Made by a program: the position numbers and the translations under genes | Part shown: one piece after another, positions 16,886 through 26,900 of the stretch | Position numbering within the stretch: position 1 is the first letter of the stretch | How the letters are laid out: each line of letters opens with the position of its first letter | The notes under the pieces: generated by a model | The model's input: the letters and a program-made list of their open reading frames with translations, nothing else | Database searches by the model: none | Told to the model about the DNA's origin: nothing | Origin: Roseibium salinum | GTDB lineage: Bacteria > Pseudomonadota > Alphaproteobacteria > Rhizobiales > Stappiaceae | Direction of reading: 5' to 3' | Length of the DNA stretch: 64,000 nt | Assembly: GCF_026240905.1 (NCBI RefSeq) | Contig: NZ_JAPEVI010000003.1 | Span: 744,001 to 808,000, forward strand

Positions 16886-17013
16886 CTCGCTCGACTTGTC
16901 AGCCCCGTCTTGTTGGCCTGGCTGCTCCGGCGGAATGCGCAGGCGTCTTCGGGCGTTTCGGCAGCAGATGGGAAAATGTCTGACGGAAATCTCGACGCAA
17001 CCGCGTGTGGCGA

Positions 17014-17044
17014 GGGGAAAGGGCTTGCCCTTTCCCCGGTTTTT
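17014..17044 (+). terminator. Terminator between convergent ubiX-like and deaminase genes
   Basis: GGGGAAAGGG (17014-17023) pairs perfectly with CCCTTTCCCC (17028-17037) around CTTG, followed by GGTTTTT. It should end the UbiD/UbiX transcript. The A-rich stem may also work partly in reverse for the deaminase gene. Confidence 0.85.
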
Positions 17045-18414
17045 CAGGCGGCCGCCTTGAGCTTGTTGACGACGCGCAGCGCCTCGGCACGCAGCCATTC
17101 CATGTCAAGCCAGGGTAACTCGCCGTTCTCGACAATCGTGTTTCCGCGGACGAAGGAATGACGCACGGACAGGTCTCCGGCCGAGATGATCGGACTGATT
17201 GCCTGGTCGTGTTGACCGAAGTAACGCGGCCGGTTCAACTCAAAGATGGCAAGGTCGGCGCTCTTGCCCACTTCGATCGTGCCGATCGTATCGAATCCCA
17301 GCGCTCTTGCGCCGCCGGCCGTGGCCCAGCTGAGCACGGTTTCGGCGCGGCTGGCCGCGGCCTCCTTTTCCGAGGCGCGGGGCAGGGCGAAGGCGAGATA
17401 GAGCGTCGTGCCCATATCCGCGGCTTCGTTTGCGGCTGCCCCGTCCACGGCCAGCGAGACAGTGCCACCAGCCGCGTGCAATGCGGAGGTCGGCGCCACG
17501 CCGGATCCCAGGCGTGCATTTGCCTGCGGACAATGGGACATCGCCGTGCCGGTTTCGGCAAGTACGGCGATCTCGCTATCGTCGATTTCGACCATATGCG
17601 CGTACCAGACGTCCTCGCCGAGCCAGTCCTGTTCGGCCAGCCAGTGCACCGGCCGCATTCCATACTTGCCCATCGTATACTCGACATAGTCCATGTTTTC
17701 CGACAGGTGCGAATGCAGTCTCAGCCCCAGGTGGCGGGTTGCCGCGCGCACCTCGCGCAAAGCGCTGTCGGGCAGGGAGAAGGTGGGCGTCGTCGGTGCG
17801 AAGGCGACCCGGCGCATTGCGTCGGGTGCCGGGTCGTGCCAGCGTTGAGCCGCGGTTGTCACCGCGTCGATCATGTCATCCAGCGGCTCGATCGGTAGCG
17901 GGGGAACGTCGTCGGTATCGTATTTTCGAGCCTGGGTCGCCCCGCCGCGGGCCAGCAGGAAACGCATGCCGAACCGGTCCGCCACATCGAAGAGCACTTC
18001 GTTGGGGTCGAAATCATAGCGGTCCGAATAGAAATAGTGGTGATCGGCCACGGTCGTGGCACCGCTCAAGGCAAGCTCTGCCATGCCCACCATCGCCGAA
18101 ACCTTCATCACGTCGCCGTCCAGCAGATGCCAGTGCGACACCGGAACCAGCCGCAACCAGGTTGCCAGCCGCTCGTTCATTCCGGCAGGCACAGCCTTGA
18201 GACAGCTCTGGAACAGGTGATGATGAGTGTTGACCAGGCCTGGCGTGACCACGCAGCCGCTGGCATCGATCACTCGTTCGTTCGGCCGCTTCTCAAGTGC
18301 GCCGATCTCGCTGATGATCCCGTTTTCGACACGAATGTCGCCTGTTGCCCGGGCATGCTGACCGGTTTTCCCGGTCAGCACCCCTTCAGCATTCTTGATG
18401 AGAAAGCTGGTCAT
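17044..18414 (-). CDS. Atz/Trz-type amidohydrolase, 8-oxoguanine deaminase-like
   Basis: The 456-residue protein is a cytoplasmic Zn/Fe amidohydrolase of the chlorohydrolase/cytosine-deaminase class. Metal ligands are visible: H64 and H66 in VNTHHHLFQ, a histidine in LRLHSHLSENMDY, another in VWYAHMVEI, and aspartate in SLAVDGAAANEAADM. The urease-like beta domain brackets the barrel (MTSFLIKNAEGVLTG and TIEVGKSADLAIFEL). Relatives deaminate 8-oxoguanine, pterins, guanine or triazines. Its start overlaps the ABC permease stop by ATGA, so substrate import and deamination are coupled. The exact substrate is unknown. Confidence 0.87.
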   Translation of the reverse strand: MTSFLIKNAEGVLTGKTGQHARATGDIRVENGIISEIGALEKRPNERVIDASGCVVTPGLVNTHHHLFQSCLKAVPAGMNERLATWLRLVPVSHWHLLDGDVMKVSAMVGMAELALSGATTVADHHYFYSDRYDFDPNEVLFDVADRFGMRFLLARGGATQARKYDTDDVPPLPIEPLDDMIDAVTTAAQRWHDPAPDAMRRVAFAPTTPTFSLPDSALREVRAATRHLGLRLHSHLSENMDYVEYTMGKYGMRPVHWLAEQDWLGEDVWYAHMVEIDDSEIAVLAETGTAMSHCPQANARLGSGVAPTSALHAAGGTVSLAVDGAAANEAADMGTTLYLAFALPRASEKEAAASRAETVLSWATAGGARALGFDTIGTIEVGKSADLAIFELNRPRYFGQHDQAISPIISAGDLSVRHSFVRGNTIVENGELPWLDMEWLRAEALRVVNKLKAAA

Positions 18415-19193
18415 TTTCCCTCCCTCGGCAGGCTCCAGGGGAAAAGGCGGCGCTGGATCTGTGCGATTATCTGGAAGAGGGTCAAGGACATCACCACCAG
18501 GATACCGAGGCCGGCCCAGGCTTCCGGGATCTTGAACAGCGATGTGGAGAACTGGATGAAGTATCCAATGCCCTGTTCCGCCGCCACGAATTCTGCCACC
18601 ACCGCGCCGATTACCGACAGCGTCACCGAAATCTTGAGACCCGAGAAGATGTAGGGAATCGCAAACGGAATGCGGATCTGGGAGAATTCGCGAAGCAACG
18701 GAGCCTTGAGCGAGTGGCTGAGTTCGATCAGCTCTTCCGGTGTCGCCTTCAGCCCGGTGGTCATCGATACGACCAGGGGGAAGAAGGAGATCAGGAAGGT
18801 GATCAGCACGCGGCTGACGTCGCCGGAGCCCATCGTCACGATTATGATCGGGGCCACCGCGACGATCGGTGTCGACTGGATGACCACGAGCAACGGATAG
18901 ATCCCGGTCGAAACGAGGCGGGAGCGTGTCAGCAGGATAGCCAGTGGCAGCGACACCGCGATGGCGGTGATGAAGCCGAGCAATGCCACGCGAAGCGTTG
19001 CCCACACGTGGGCCAGCCAGCGCGAAGCCGTGACTGCGTCGAACCCTTCCGCTATGCGGCTGGGCGCGGGAAGCAGAAAGGACGGGATCGTCAGCAATCG
19101 CGTGCTCAGTTCCCAGCAGACGAGGATGGTGAGGAAAGTCAGACCCGGCAGCAGGCCGGGAATTCGGTTGAGACGGTTCATCGCGTCGGCCAT
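18411..19193 (-). CDS. ABC transporter permease (SsuC/TauC/ThiX-like)
   Basis: The 260-residue inner-membrane protein has about six hydrophobic helices and the family loop ELIELSHSLKAPLLREFSQ, the EAA-type contact to the ATPase. It belongs to the nitrate/sulfonate/taurine/thiamine-precursor permease family and works as a homodimer. It lies one base after the ATPase gene and overlaps the deaminase. The family does not fix the substrate. Confidence 0.9.
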   Translation of the reverse strand: MADAMNRLNRIPGLLPGLTFLTILVCWELSTRLLTIPSFLLPAPSRIAEGFDAVTASRWLAHVWATLRVALLGFITAIAVSLPLAILLTRSRLVSTGIYPLLVVIQSTPIVAVAPIIIVTMGSGDVSRVLITFLISFFPLVVSMTTGLKATPEELIELSHSLKAPLLREFSQIRIPFAIPYIFSGLKISVTLSVIGAVVAEFVAAEQGIGYFIQFSTSLFKIPEAWAGLGILVVMSLTLFQIIAQIQRRLFPWSLPREGK

Positions 19194-19194
19194 T

Positions 19195-19980
19195 TCACGC
19201 TGCCTTTCGGGTCATCAGGAGACTGCGCAGATGCGCTGCGAGATCCTGCATTTCGTTCAGTCGCATGGACTCGCCGGTCCGCGGACGGGGAGCCGGGACA
19301 CGAAAGTCCTCGGCCACACGGGCCCCGGGGCCGTTGCTCATCACGACCACGCGGTCGGCCAGCAGAACCGCCTCGACGATGGAATGGGTGATGAACATCA
19401 CCGTCTTGCGGTGCTTCTGCCAGATATTGAGCAGCTCGAAGCCCATTTCCTCGCGCGTCAGGGCGTCGAGTGCCGAGAACGGCTCGTCCATCAGCAGAAT
19501 GTCGGGATTGTGCAGCAAGGCGCGGGCAATCCCGACCCTTTGCTGCATTCCGCCGGACAGGCGTCCTGGCCGGCGTTTTTCCAGATTGGCCAGTCCGACG
19601 AGTTCCAGCAGCTCGTGTGCTCTTTCGCGTTGCTCAGGGGTGACGCGGCCGTATTTGTGTTTCATCGGAAAGACCACATTGTCCTCGAGCGTCGCCCAGG
19701 GCAGCAGCGTGGGTTTCTGAAAAACGATGCCTATATTGTCGCGTGGTTCCGTCACACGGGTTCCGTGAACCTCGACCAGACCGGCCGTCGGTTCGAGCAG
19801 GCCGGCGACAAGCCGCATCAGCGTTGACTTGCCGCAGCCAGACGGACCGAGTATGGCGACGAACTCGTAATCCATGATGGTCAGGTCGACATGCTGCAGG
19901 GCGAGCAATTCCCCGGCCCGCGTGTCGAATTTCATTTCCACATCGCAGAACCTGATCGCGGGAGAGGTGAGGTTTGTCAT
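19195..19980 (-). CDS. ABC transporter ATP-binding protein (SsuB/TauB/ThiZ-like)
   Basis: This is a 261-residue ATPase with Walker A GPSGCGKST near 45-53, Q-loop VFQKPTLLPW, signature LSGGMQQR, Walker B ILLMDEP and H-loop FITHSIVEAV. These are typical of the nitrate/sulfonate/aromatic-compound importers. I start at the ATG at 19980 behind GAGGAGAATTGAGC. A TTG at 19986 would overlap the binding-protein stop but has poor spacing. It is middle gene of the importer operon. Confidence 0.9.
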   Translation of the reverse strand: MTNLTSPAIRFCDVEMKFDTRAGELLALQHVDLTIMDYEFVAILGPSGCGKSTLMRLVAGLLEPTAGLVEVHGTRVTEPRDNIGIVFQKPTLLPWATLEDNVVFPMKHKYGRVTPEQRERAHELLELVGLANLEKRRPGRLSGGMQQRVGIARALLHNPDILLMDEPFSALDALTREEMGFELLNIWQKHRKTVMFITHSIVEAVLLADRVVVMSNGPGARVAEDFRVPAPRPRTGESMRLNEMQDLAAHLRSLLMTRKAA

Positions 19981-19982
19981 GC

Positions 19983-20966
19983 TCAATTCTCCTCAATGAA
20001 GTTGCGGTCGACGATGCTTTCCGGATCCAGAGCCTCGACTTCGATGCCCTGTGCTGCCGCAACACGTTGCCAGGTCGCAGCCAAACGGTCCGGATCGAGC
20101 GTTCCCAGGCCTTCTGCGTGGGTTACTTCATTGAATATCAGCACCAGTGCGTCGGAAAGGCTTGCTTCGGCATCGGCAGCGTCGAGTTCCGGCACGGCGT
20201 CGGCGACTGCCTGTGCGGCATCGGCCGGATTCTCGCGGGCATATTCAACGGACTTTCGAAAGGCTCCTACAAAGCGGCGGGCGACATCAGGCCGTTCCTT
20301 GAGGAACCGATTGGAGGCAACCAGAGATGTCGCATACATCTCGAGCCCTGCCTCGGACCAGGGCATGATCATAAGTTCCCTGCCACCGGCAGCCGCCTGG
20401 CGCTCGTAGCGCGAAAGATCCGTCAGCCAGGCAATGATCGCATCGACCTGGCCGGTAACCAGCATGGGCCCCAGTGCGCCCGGATCGGACTTGGTCAGTT
20501 TGAGATTGTCGATCGAGATGCCGTTGTCCTGCAGGACGAGCGGCAGGTAGACGTTCGACGAGGTAAACGGAGACGTCGCGACGCTCTTGCCGTCGATATC
20601 CCCGAAGTCATCGATCTTGTTGCCCTTGAGCGTGAAAAACGCATGCGGGCCCTTGTTGAACACCGACATGACCGCGGTCACCTCGATGCCTTCGTTGGCA
20701 CGGGCCGCCATGAGCGCGCCGATCCCCGAAATTCCGATATCGGAGCTGCCGGTGGCCAGTTTGGTCAACGCCTCGGAAGAGCCGCGACCCGGTTCGATCG
20801 TGACATCAAGACCTGCCTTTTCACAGAATCCGCGCTCGATACAAACATAGATGGGCGCCTTGTCTCCTCCCGGCAGCCAATCCAGCTGAAATTTGACCTT
20901 GTCAGCGGCTTCAACCGATGTGGAGAGAGCGAGTGCTAACACTGTTGCTGTAAAAGTCGACTTCAT
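19983..20966 (-). CDS. NMT1/THI5-like periplasmic substrate-binding protein
   Basis: The 327-residue exported binding protein has signal peptide MKSTFTATVLALALSTSVEA before ADKVKFQLDW. NMT1/THI5 features follow: QLDWLPGGDKAPIYVCIERGFCEKAGLDV, KLATGSSDIGISG, a central FDDIDGK-like segment, and RFVGAFRKSVEYARENP. Homologues bind pyrimidine precursors, riboflavin, or other small heteroaromatics. Three consecutive ATG codons follow GGGAGGAA; I choose the third (20966) for best spacing. Operon order is binding protein, ATPase, permease, deaminase. Confidence 0.9.
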   Translation of the reverse strand: MKSTFTATVLALALSTSVEAADKVKFQLDWLPGGDKAPIYVCIERGFCEKAGLDVTIEPGRGSSEALTKLATGSSDIGISGIGALMAARANEGIEVTAVMSVFNKGPHAFFTLKGNKIDDFGDIDGKSVATSPFTSSNVYLPLVLQDNGISIDNLKLTKSDPGALGPMLVTGQVDAIIAWLTDLSRYERQAAAGGRELMIMPWSEAGLEMYATSLVASNRFLKERPDVARRFVGAFRKSVEYARENPADAAQAVADAVPELDAADAEASLSDALVLIFNEVTHAEGLGTLDPDRLAATWQRVAAAQGIEVEALDPESIVDRNFIEEN

Positions 20967-21163
20967 CATCATTTCCTCCCAGTCGAATTTGCACACAGCC
21001 TCGCGATGGAGCGCGAGCCAGTTTGGTCTGGGCCAAGCGTTGCGGGGGATAGAAAAGAGCGATCGTCACGGCACCCAATCTCCGACCTCCCGAGGTGACT
21101 TGCACCAGCCAGAGCAATTACCAAAGAGCCAAAGGGCGCAAAGTTCGCTTCTACTCGCTGAAG

Positions 21164-21217
21164 ATCATACTGTACAACATCATACAAATACAAGGAAAAA
21201 ACGGTATTGTTGACGAT
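21164..21217 (-). promoter_or_regulatory. Importer/deaminase operon promoter with GntR-type site 3
   Basis: On the minus strand TTGTAT (21193-21188) and TATGAT (21169-21164) are 18 bases apart and give a good sigma-70 promoter about 190 nt upstream of the binding-protein gene. The 12-mer ATTGTTGACGAT (21206-21217), one base off the perfect dyad, lies 13 bases upstream of the -35. It links this operon to gntR and to the UbiD operon. Confidence 0.5.
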
Positions 21218-21631
21218 CTGAAGAGCCGGTGAGCCGAAACTTCGGCTGCTGAAAATCAGTTAAGCCACGGCATCTAAATTGAAATTTTCGGTCTGATGGG
21301 AGACCCGGGTTATTCGAAAATTATTGATGAGGGGCCATCGAATTAGCCAATCCGGATCGAATCCGCCCAGCGAACGGCACTCGCAGGGCATCTGTAGAAA
21401 ACGCTTCGAAAGAGAGATTTGACAGCTATCGCCAAAGTACGTGATTGTCGCGTGCTGACTGCCTTCCGCTGACAGCTTTTTGCCCAATTAGAACGGTTGC
21501 TTAAGGGAAACAACGGCGCAGGAAAGCCATCCGGCTTACGGCGCTGAGCGGAGATGTCCAAACTTCGAGGCGGACGTCCACCTGGACTTTGAATTTGATC
21601 GGCTACGATCTAACTAACGTCTGGATGCCGA

Positions 21632-21689
21632 GTGTAACGCGCAAGAACGGATGGCACCAATGGCTATTCCGGGATTTGGTGGGATTAGC
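21632..21689 (+). repeat. Decayed dispersed repeat, copy 2
   Basis: This matches 101-157 in the same orientation, with 23 identical bases at the start, then scattered substitutions and one gap. It sits inside a weak open frame (21589-21843) whose residues RKNGWHQWL and RKFGWRQWL repeat, which mirrors the DNA repeat rather than showing a real protein. Confidence 0.6.
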
Positions 21690-21737
21690 TGGTAACTCGC
21701 GGTTTTTCGACATTCCTCATATTTTTAAATGGAGCTC

Positions 21738-21770
21738 GGCGCGCAAGTTCGGATGGCGCCAGTGGCTTGG
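21738..21770 (+). repeat. Partial copy of the same repeat unit
   Basis: GCGCAAGTTCGGATGGCGCC at 21741-21760 resembles GCGCAAGAACGGATGGCACC at 21641-21660, and the similarity extends through CAGTGGCTT. It lies 100 bases downstream of copy 2, so the unit is tandem here. Confidence 0.5.
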
Positions 21771-22225
21771 ATCGCGGCGGACGCTTTGCCGCCATTTGAA
21801 ATTACCCTTAGAAATCAATCGCCGGCCCCCATTCGAGGTGTAAAAACTCAAATGCGGTTCGTGCACTGAGTTTACACCTTGCCAAAAATCGCGGATTTCT
21901 GAGGAGCGGTGGAAATCAGCAGACTTGGGATCCCGTTATAAGGAGTAAACTCTCGATATCGTTTGGAAACCGGTTCTGAGCAGCCTGGTTCGTTGCGAAT
22001 AAGTGTCGATTGGCGTGTGGCCGGCGTCGTAAGCCATTGAGCTTCTGCACAGACGATCCTGGTCAGCCCTGTAGGCTGAGCATCGGCAGGTTTCTTCGTC
22101 GCTGTTAACGGACAGGAAACGAGAAATACAATTGCGCCTGTGAAAATCAGCAATGGCAGGTTGCAATTGGCGACCAAAAATTGTAATCCGGCCTCCAATT
22201 ATAAAATGTGCTTTGCCGGTAATTC

Positions 22226-23956
22226 ATGCGCTGTTTCAAAATCTTACCTTGGGTCACTCTACTTCTGTGGCCGCATATTTCCTCGGCCGCTCCAATGCCC
22301 GCTCAGGATGCAATTCAGCAGAGCGAAGAGTTGCAGAGACGCCAGCGGGATCTTCTCGACGAGCAGGATCGCCTCCTGAAACAAACCCTGCCGCCGGTTG
22401 GCCCAGTGAAGGAAAGCGACCGGGAGCCGACGGCCACGCAACCGGGCGATTCCGGACCGGGGCCTTGCATCGACGTCGGGACAGTGGTTTTCGAAAAGGC
22501 GACCGTATTCCCGGACGCCAGGCTGCAAGAACTGGTGCCGGCCGACAAGTGTTTTGCGCTGGAGCAAATATTCGGGCTGGTTCGGGATACGACCAATCTC
22601 TATGTCGATGCCGGTTACGTCACCAGCCGCGCCTACCTTCCGGAGCAGGATCTTTCAACCGGAACTTTGCGCATTCAGGTGGTCGAGGGGCGCATCGAAC
22701 AGGTCCAACTGCGTCAAAACGGGAAACTGCGCAAAACGGGATACGGCGTCCTCCCGTCGTTGAACGGAAAACTTCTGCAAATCCGAAGGATTGAGCAGGG
22801 ACTGGATCAGATAAATTCCCTGTCATCCAAAGATGCCAAAATCAGTTTCCAACCCGGCTCTACGGCCGGAATGAGCATCGTAGTCGTCGACATTACCTCA
22901 GCAAGGCCCTGGCAGGCGACCGTTGGCGTCGACAATTCCGGTGCCGAGAGTACAGGCAAGGCCCAGTTCGAGGGCAGTTTCAGCATTGAAGATCTGTTCG
23001 GCCAGTTTGAAACCATCTCCATCTCCCACAAGCACAGCGATCCGAGTCTCGACGAGTCGCAAATCAGCGGGAACACATCGCTCTATATTACCGTGCCGCG
23101 CGGCATGTGGACCTGGCGCTGGTCGTCTTCCTACTACAATTATCTCTCGGAAGTTGAGAGCCAGGTACAGTCATTCAAGACGACCGGCACGAACTGGTCC
23201 CACAAAGGCGAAATCGAACGCCTGCTGTTCCGGGACCAGGTAAGCAAGACCTACGGGCGCGCCAGCCTGAACTTCAAGGAGGCGGAGAACTATCTGGAAG
23301 ATGCCCTTCTGGAGACATCCAGCCGCGTCCTGAGCGTGGGCCGGCTTGAGTTCGCCCATACCCGCCGGTTCTTGGGTGGTTCGCTTTCCGCACGGCTCGG
23401 TATCGATCAGGGGCTCCCGCTATGGGGGGCGCCTGTAGATAATGGCGATGCGGATTCCAGCGTTCCCAAAGCCCAATTCACCAAGTTCGATGGCGAGCTT
23501 GGATTGTCGCGGGGTTGGGCGGCCGGCGGTGGCAGTCTTTTCCTGAGTTCCCGCGTGCGCGGGCAATACACCCCGGTGGCCCTTTTCGGCTCCGAACAAC
23601 TCGGCATCGGAGGCGCATCGAGCGTGCGCGGCTTCGACACGGACAGCCTGTCGGCGGAAAACGGATTTTACAGCCGCAACGAAGTGTCCTTCGCACCGGA
23701 CATTTTCTCACAAGAACAGTTGGAGTATCTCGGCCAGCTCAGTCTCTTCGCGGGCCTCGACGCCGGTTGGCAGTTTGAGGGGCCTAGCACTCCCGGCATC
23801 AACCGCAACCTGATGGGGGCCGCCATAGGCGCCCGGCTACAGGGAGGCTGGGTCTTCGGTGAAATATCCTATGAACGCCCGCTCCTTGCTCCCGACGATT
23901 TCAATGACGAGCCCGTGCTGCGCCTGCGCGCCGGCCTCACGCTCAGCAAATTCTAG
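22226..23956 (+). CDS. cdiB: CdiB/ShlB-type two-partner secretion outer-membrane transporter
   Basis: The 576-residue Omp85-superfamily protein exports the adjacent CdiA-like exoprotein. The order is signal peptide (MRCFKILPWVTLLLWPHISSA), a glutamine/glutamate-rich helix H1 (QQSEELQRRQRDLLDEQ) that plugs the pore, a POTRA pair around residues 80-210 (IDVGTVVFE, VDAGYVTSRAYLPEQDLSTGTLRIQVVEG), and a 16-strand barrel with the VRGF motif (SSVRGFDTDSL near 465) and a C-terminal phenylalanine (LTLSKF). It ends 17 nt before the CdiA ATG. Length is normal. Confidence 0.93.
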   Translation: MRCFKILPWVTLLLWPHISSAAPMPAQDAIQQSEELQRRQRDLLDEQDRLLKQTLPPVGPVKESDREPTATQPGDSGPGPCIDVGTVVFEKATVFPDARLQELVPADKCFALEQIFGLVRDTTNLYVDAGYVTSRAYLPEQDLSTGTLRIQVVEGRIEQVQLRQNGKLRKTGYGVLPSLNGKLLQIRRIEQGLDQINSLSSKDAKISFQPGSTAGMSIVVVDITSARPWQATVGVDNSGAESTGKAQFEGSFSIEDLFGQFETISISHKHSDPSLDESQISGNTSLYITVPRGMWTWRWSSSYYNYLSEVESQVQSFKTTGTNWSHKGEIERLLFRDQVSKTYGRASLNFKEAENYLEDALLETSSRVLSVGRLEFAHTRRFLGGSLSARLGIDQGLPLWGAPVDNGDADSSVPKAQFTKFDGELGLSRGWAAGGGSLFLSSRVRGQYTPVALFGSEQLGIGGASSVRGFDTDSLSAENGFYSRNEVSFAPDIFSQEQLEYLGQLSLFAGLDAGWQFEGPSTPGINRNLMGAAIGARLQGGWVFGEISYERPLLAPDDFNDEPVLRLRAGLTLSKF

Positions 23957-23973
23957 CAAAGAAGTTGAAGACG

Positions 23974-26900
23974 ATGCCTGCAACCGGTTTGATCAATAAA
24001 TTTGTTTCCCTTTCGATTACGCTCGTGACCGCCGGCAGCTTCCTGCTGCAAACGACGTTTGCACCCTATGCGCAGGAGCTGAGCGCGGATCCTACCGCGG
24101 GTGCGCAACACACTCCGGGGATCACGGCAGCGCCCAACGGCGTGCCCATGGTCAATATCGCCAGGCCGAACGGATCAGGTCTGTCCCACAACAAGTTCAA
24201 CGATTTCAATGTCGGGCAGCAGGGTCTCATTCTCAACAATTCCAAGGTGGTCGGCACGTCTCAGTTGGGTGGAGCGATTCTGGGGAACCCGAACCTTGCG
24301 TCAGGATCCACCGCCCGGATCATCCTGAACGAAGTCACCAGTGCCAATCCTTCATTGCTGGAAGGCGCGACGGAGGTCTTCGGCGGCACGGCCGACTATG
24401 TCCTGGCCAACCCCAACGGCATCACCTGCAACGGCTGCGGCTTCATCAACACGCCCCGGGCGACACTGACGACCGGAACACCGGTTCTCGATCCCACCAG
24501 CGGCGCCCTGACCGGCCTGTCCGTCAACGATGGCGCCATCTCCATTGGCGCCCTTGGGCTCGACGCACGGTCCACTGACTATTTCGATGTGATCAGCCGC
24601 AGCGTTGCGATCAACGGCGCCATTCACGGCAAGGACGTCAGAGTAATCACCGGGCGGAACGACATTGATTATGCCAATCGGGTCGTGAAGTCCGTCAAAG
24701 CGGATGATGGCAGCGACAAGCCGGAATTCAGCATCGACTCCTCCGCGCTCGGCGGCATGTACGCCAACCGGATCTCGCTGGAAGGGACAGAAGCCGGCGT
24801 TGGCGTGCGCACCCCTGAAAACATGGCGGCAGGTGCCGGCGGAATGGTGCTGACCGCCGACGGCAAACTCGTCATGCGGAAAGCCTCGTCCCAGGGCGCG
24901 ATCAAGGCCCGCTCGAATTCCGCGGGCGTCGAAGTAACCGAGAACCTCCACGCTGCAACCGACCTCGGCCTGACCAGCAATGCCAGCACGACCTTCCTGA
25001 ACCACGTGATCGCAGGCGCGCGCGGCAATGTGGACATCGAGGCGGGAGCCGATGCCGAACTGGCTGCGGCGCTGATCGGTGCGGGCATGAATACGGACGG
25101 AAGCTTTGCCGTAGGCGAGGGCACGCTGACTGTGACGGCCGACGACACCATCGCCGTCGCTTCCGGAACAACGGTGAATGCGGGCCAGTCGGTCTCAATG
25201 AGCGCGTCGAACCTGCTGGATGTCGAAGGCACCGTGAACGCCTATGAGACGCTTTCCCTCAATTCTGATCATTCCCTGAAAACCGCAGAGGGCGGCAAGG
25301 TCTCGACGCAGACCGGCAATGCAACGATCGCTGCCGCGGACGGACTGAACCAGGGCGAATTCCGCGCGGGACAGGACACGATACTCAGCTTCATCGACCT
25401 TCTGAACGAAGGATCAATCGGCGCGGGCCGAGACACGCTCCTGTCGGTGACCGGGAGCTTCACCAACGAAGGCTCGATCAGCGCTAACAGGAACACCCTC
25501 GTCAGCCTGGCGGGGGACGGGACGAACGACGGCATAATTGGTGCGAAGCAAGACGTTACGCTGTCATTCGCAAGCGATTTCACCAATTCGGACACAATAC
25601 TGGCCGGGCGGAACCTTTTGTTCCAGGGTGCAACAGCCGAGAGCCGAGCCGGAACAATCATCAACGACAAAGGCCATATTGAGGCAATCGACGGTAACCT
25701 TTCCATCTTCGCGACCGCCTTCGTCAACCAGGGGACGGAACCCACGGTCACGACGACGACCACCAGAACCCGGACCATCACGCCCTGCAACTGGAACGGC
25801 GGTAGCATCTGCGACCAGCACGAAACGGTTACCACGGTCGTCACCGAAACGCTCGACCAGAACGGTGAAAGCGCCAAGCTGCTATCGGGCGGCAATCTGA
25901 TCATCGATGCTAACACGATCGAGAACCGGTACTCGGAAGTCGCTGCTAACGGCGACGTCACGCTGACGGGTAACACCCTTGTCAACCAGGGCCGGGAAAT
26001 CGTTGAAACGACCACCATTGCCAAGAAGGAGTGGCGCTACAAGAAAAAGAACGGTCGGAAAACCTTCAGGCATGTCCGGGACCGGGGCACGACGATCACC
26101 TCTGTTACGCTTGACTCGATTCCAGCCACCATTTCCGCCAACGGCAACGTACAGGGAACGTTTACCGACCGAATCGACAATGAGAGCATTCGCGAAAATG
26201 GCGGACAAGTCGGCTTGTCTTCCGGCGACGCCGTGCCTTCGACCGATGACCATGCACCGGTTTTCCAGCCCCCTTCGTCTTCTCTGACGATCGTCAATCC
26301 GGCCCCGGAAGCCAAATTCCTTTTTGAGACCCGGGCGGAATTCGTTGATCTCAGCCGCTTTTATAATTCTGATCTGTTCCTGGCGCAGCTTCCAGGTTTT
26401 GCGCCGGAAATCACGCAGAAGCGTCTCGGCGATGCCTATATCGAAAACAGCTATATCCGCGACCAACTGTTGAAGAAAGCGGGTCGGCGCACACTCGCAG
26501 GCACCTCGACTGACTACGACAGCGTGAAACAGCTTTACGAGAATGCAGTTACCGCTCAGCAGGACCTGGAACTGGTTCCGGGTGTTGCCCTTTCTGCTGA
26601 CCAGATTGCCGCTCTGACCACCGACATTGTCTGGCTGGAGGAAATCACGGTCAATGGCCAGAAGGTTCTCGCGCCGCGCCTCTATCTGGCTCCCGGCAAC
26701 CGTTCCACAATCCAGCTTGCCGGGTCTCGGATTACGGGCGGTTCCATCAAGCTGCAATCCAATGAGATCAACAACGAAGGCGCGCTGACGGCGGTCGCTT
26801 CGCTCGAGGTCGAAGCAGAAACCAACCTGACCAACCGGGGAGGATCGATTACCGCAACGGATGTCACGCTGAGCGCCGATGAGACCGTGGCAAACCTCTC

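Larger units (their letters stand above)
21218..22225. other. Accessory intergenic region upstream of cdiB
   Basis: About 1 kb carries no intact gene. It is AT-richer than the flanks, contains the repeat copies listed separately, a short AGCCGAA/TTCGGCT hairpin at 21232-21247, and a TATAAA at 22200-22205 that may be the -10 of cdiB. The rest, 21860-22170, shows nothing I can name. It looks like insertion debris beside a horizontally acquired locus. Confidence 0.5.

Noticed and set aside
21589..21843. 84-codon open frame upstream of cdiB
   Set aside because: Its apparent internal repeat only reflects the DNA repeat. There is no ribosome binding site or homologous family known to me.
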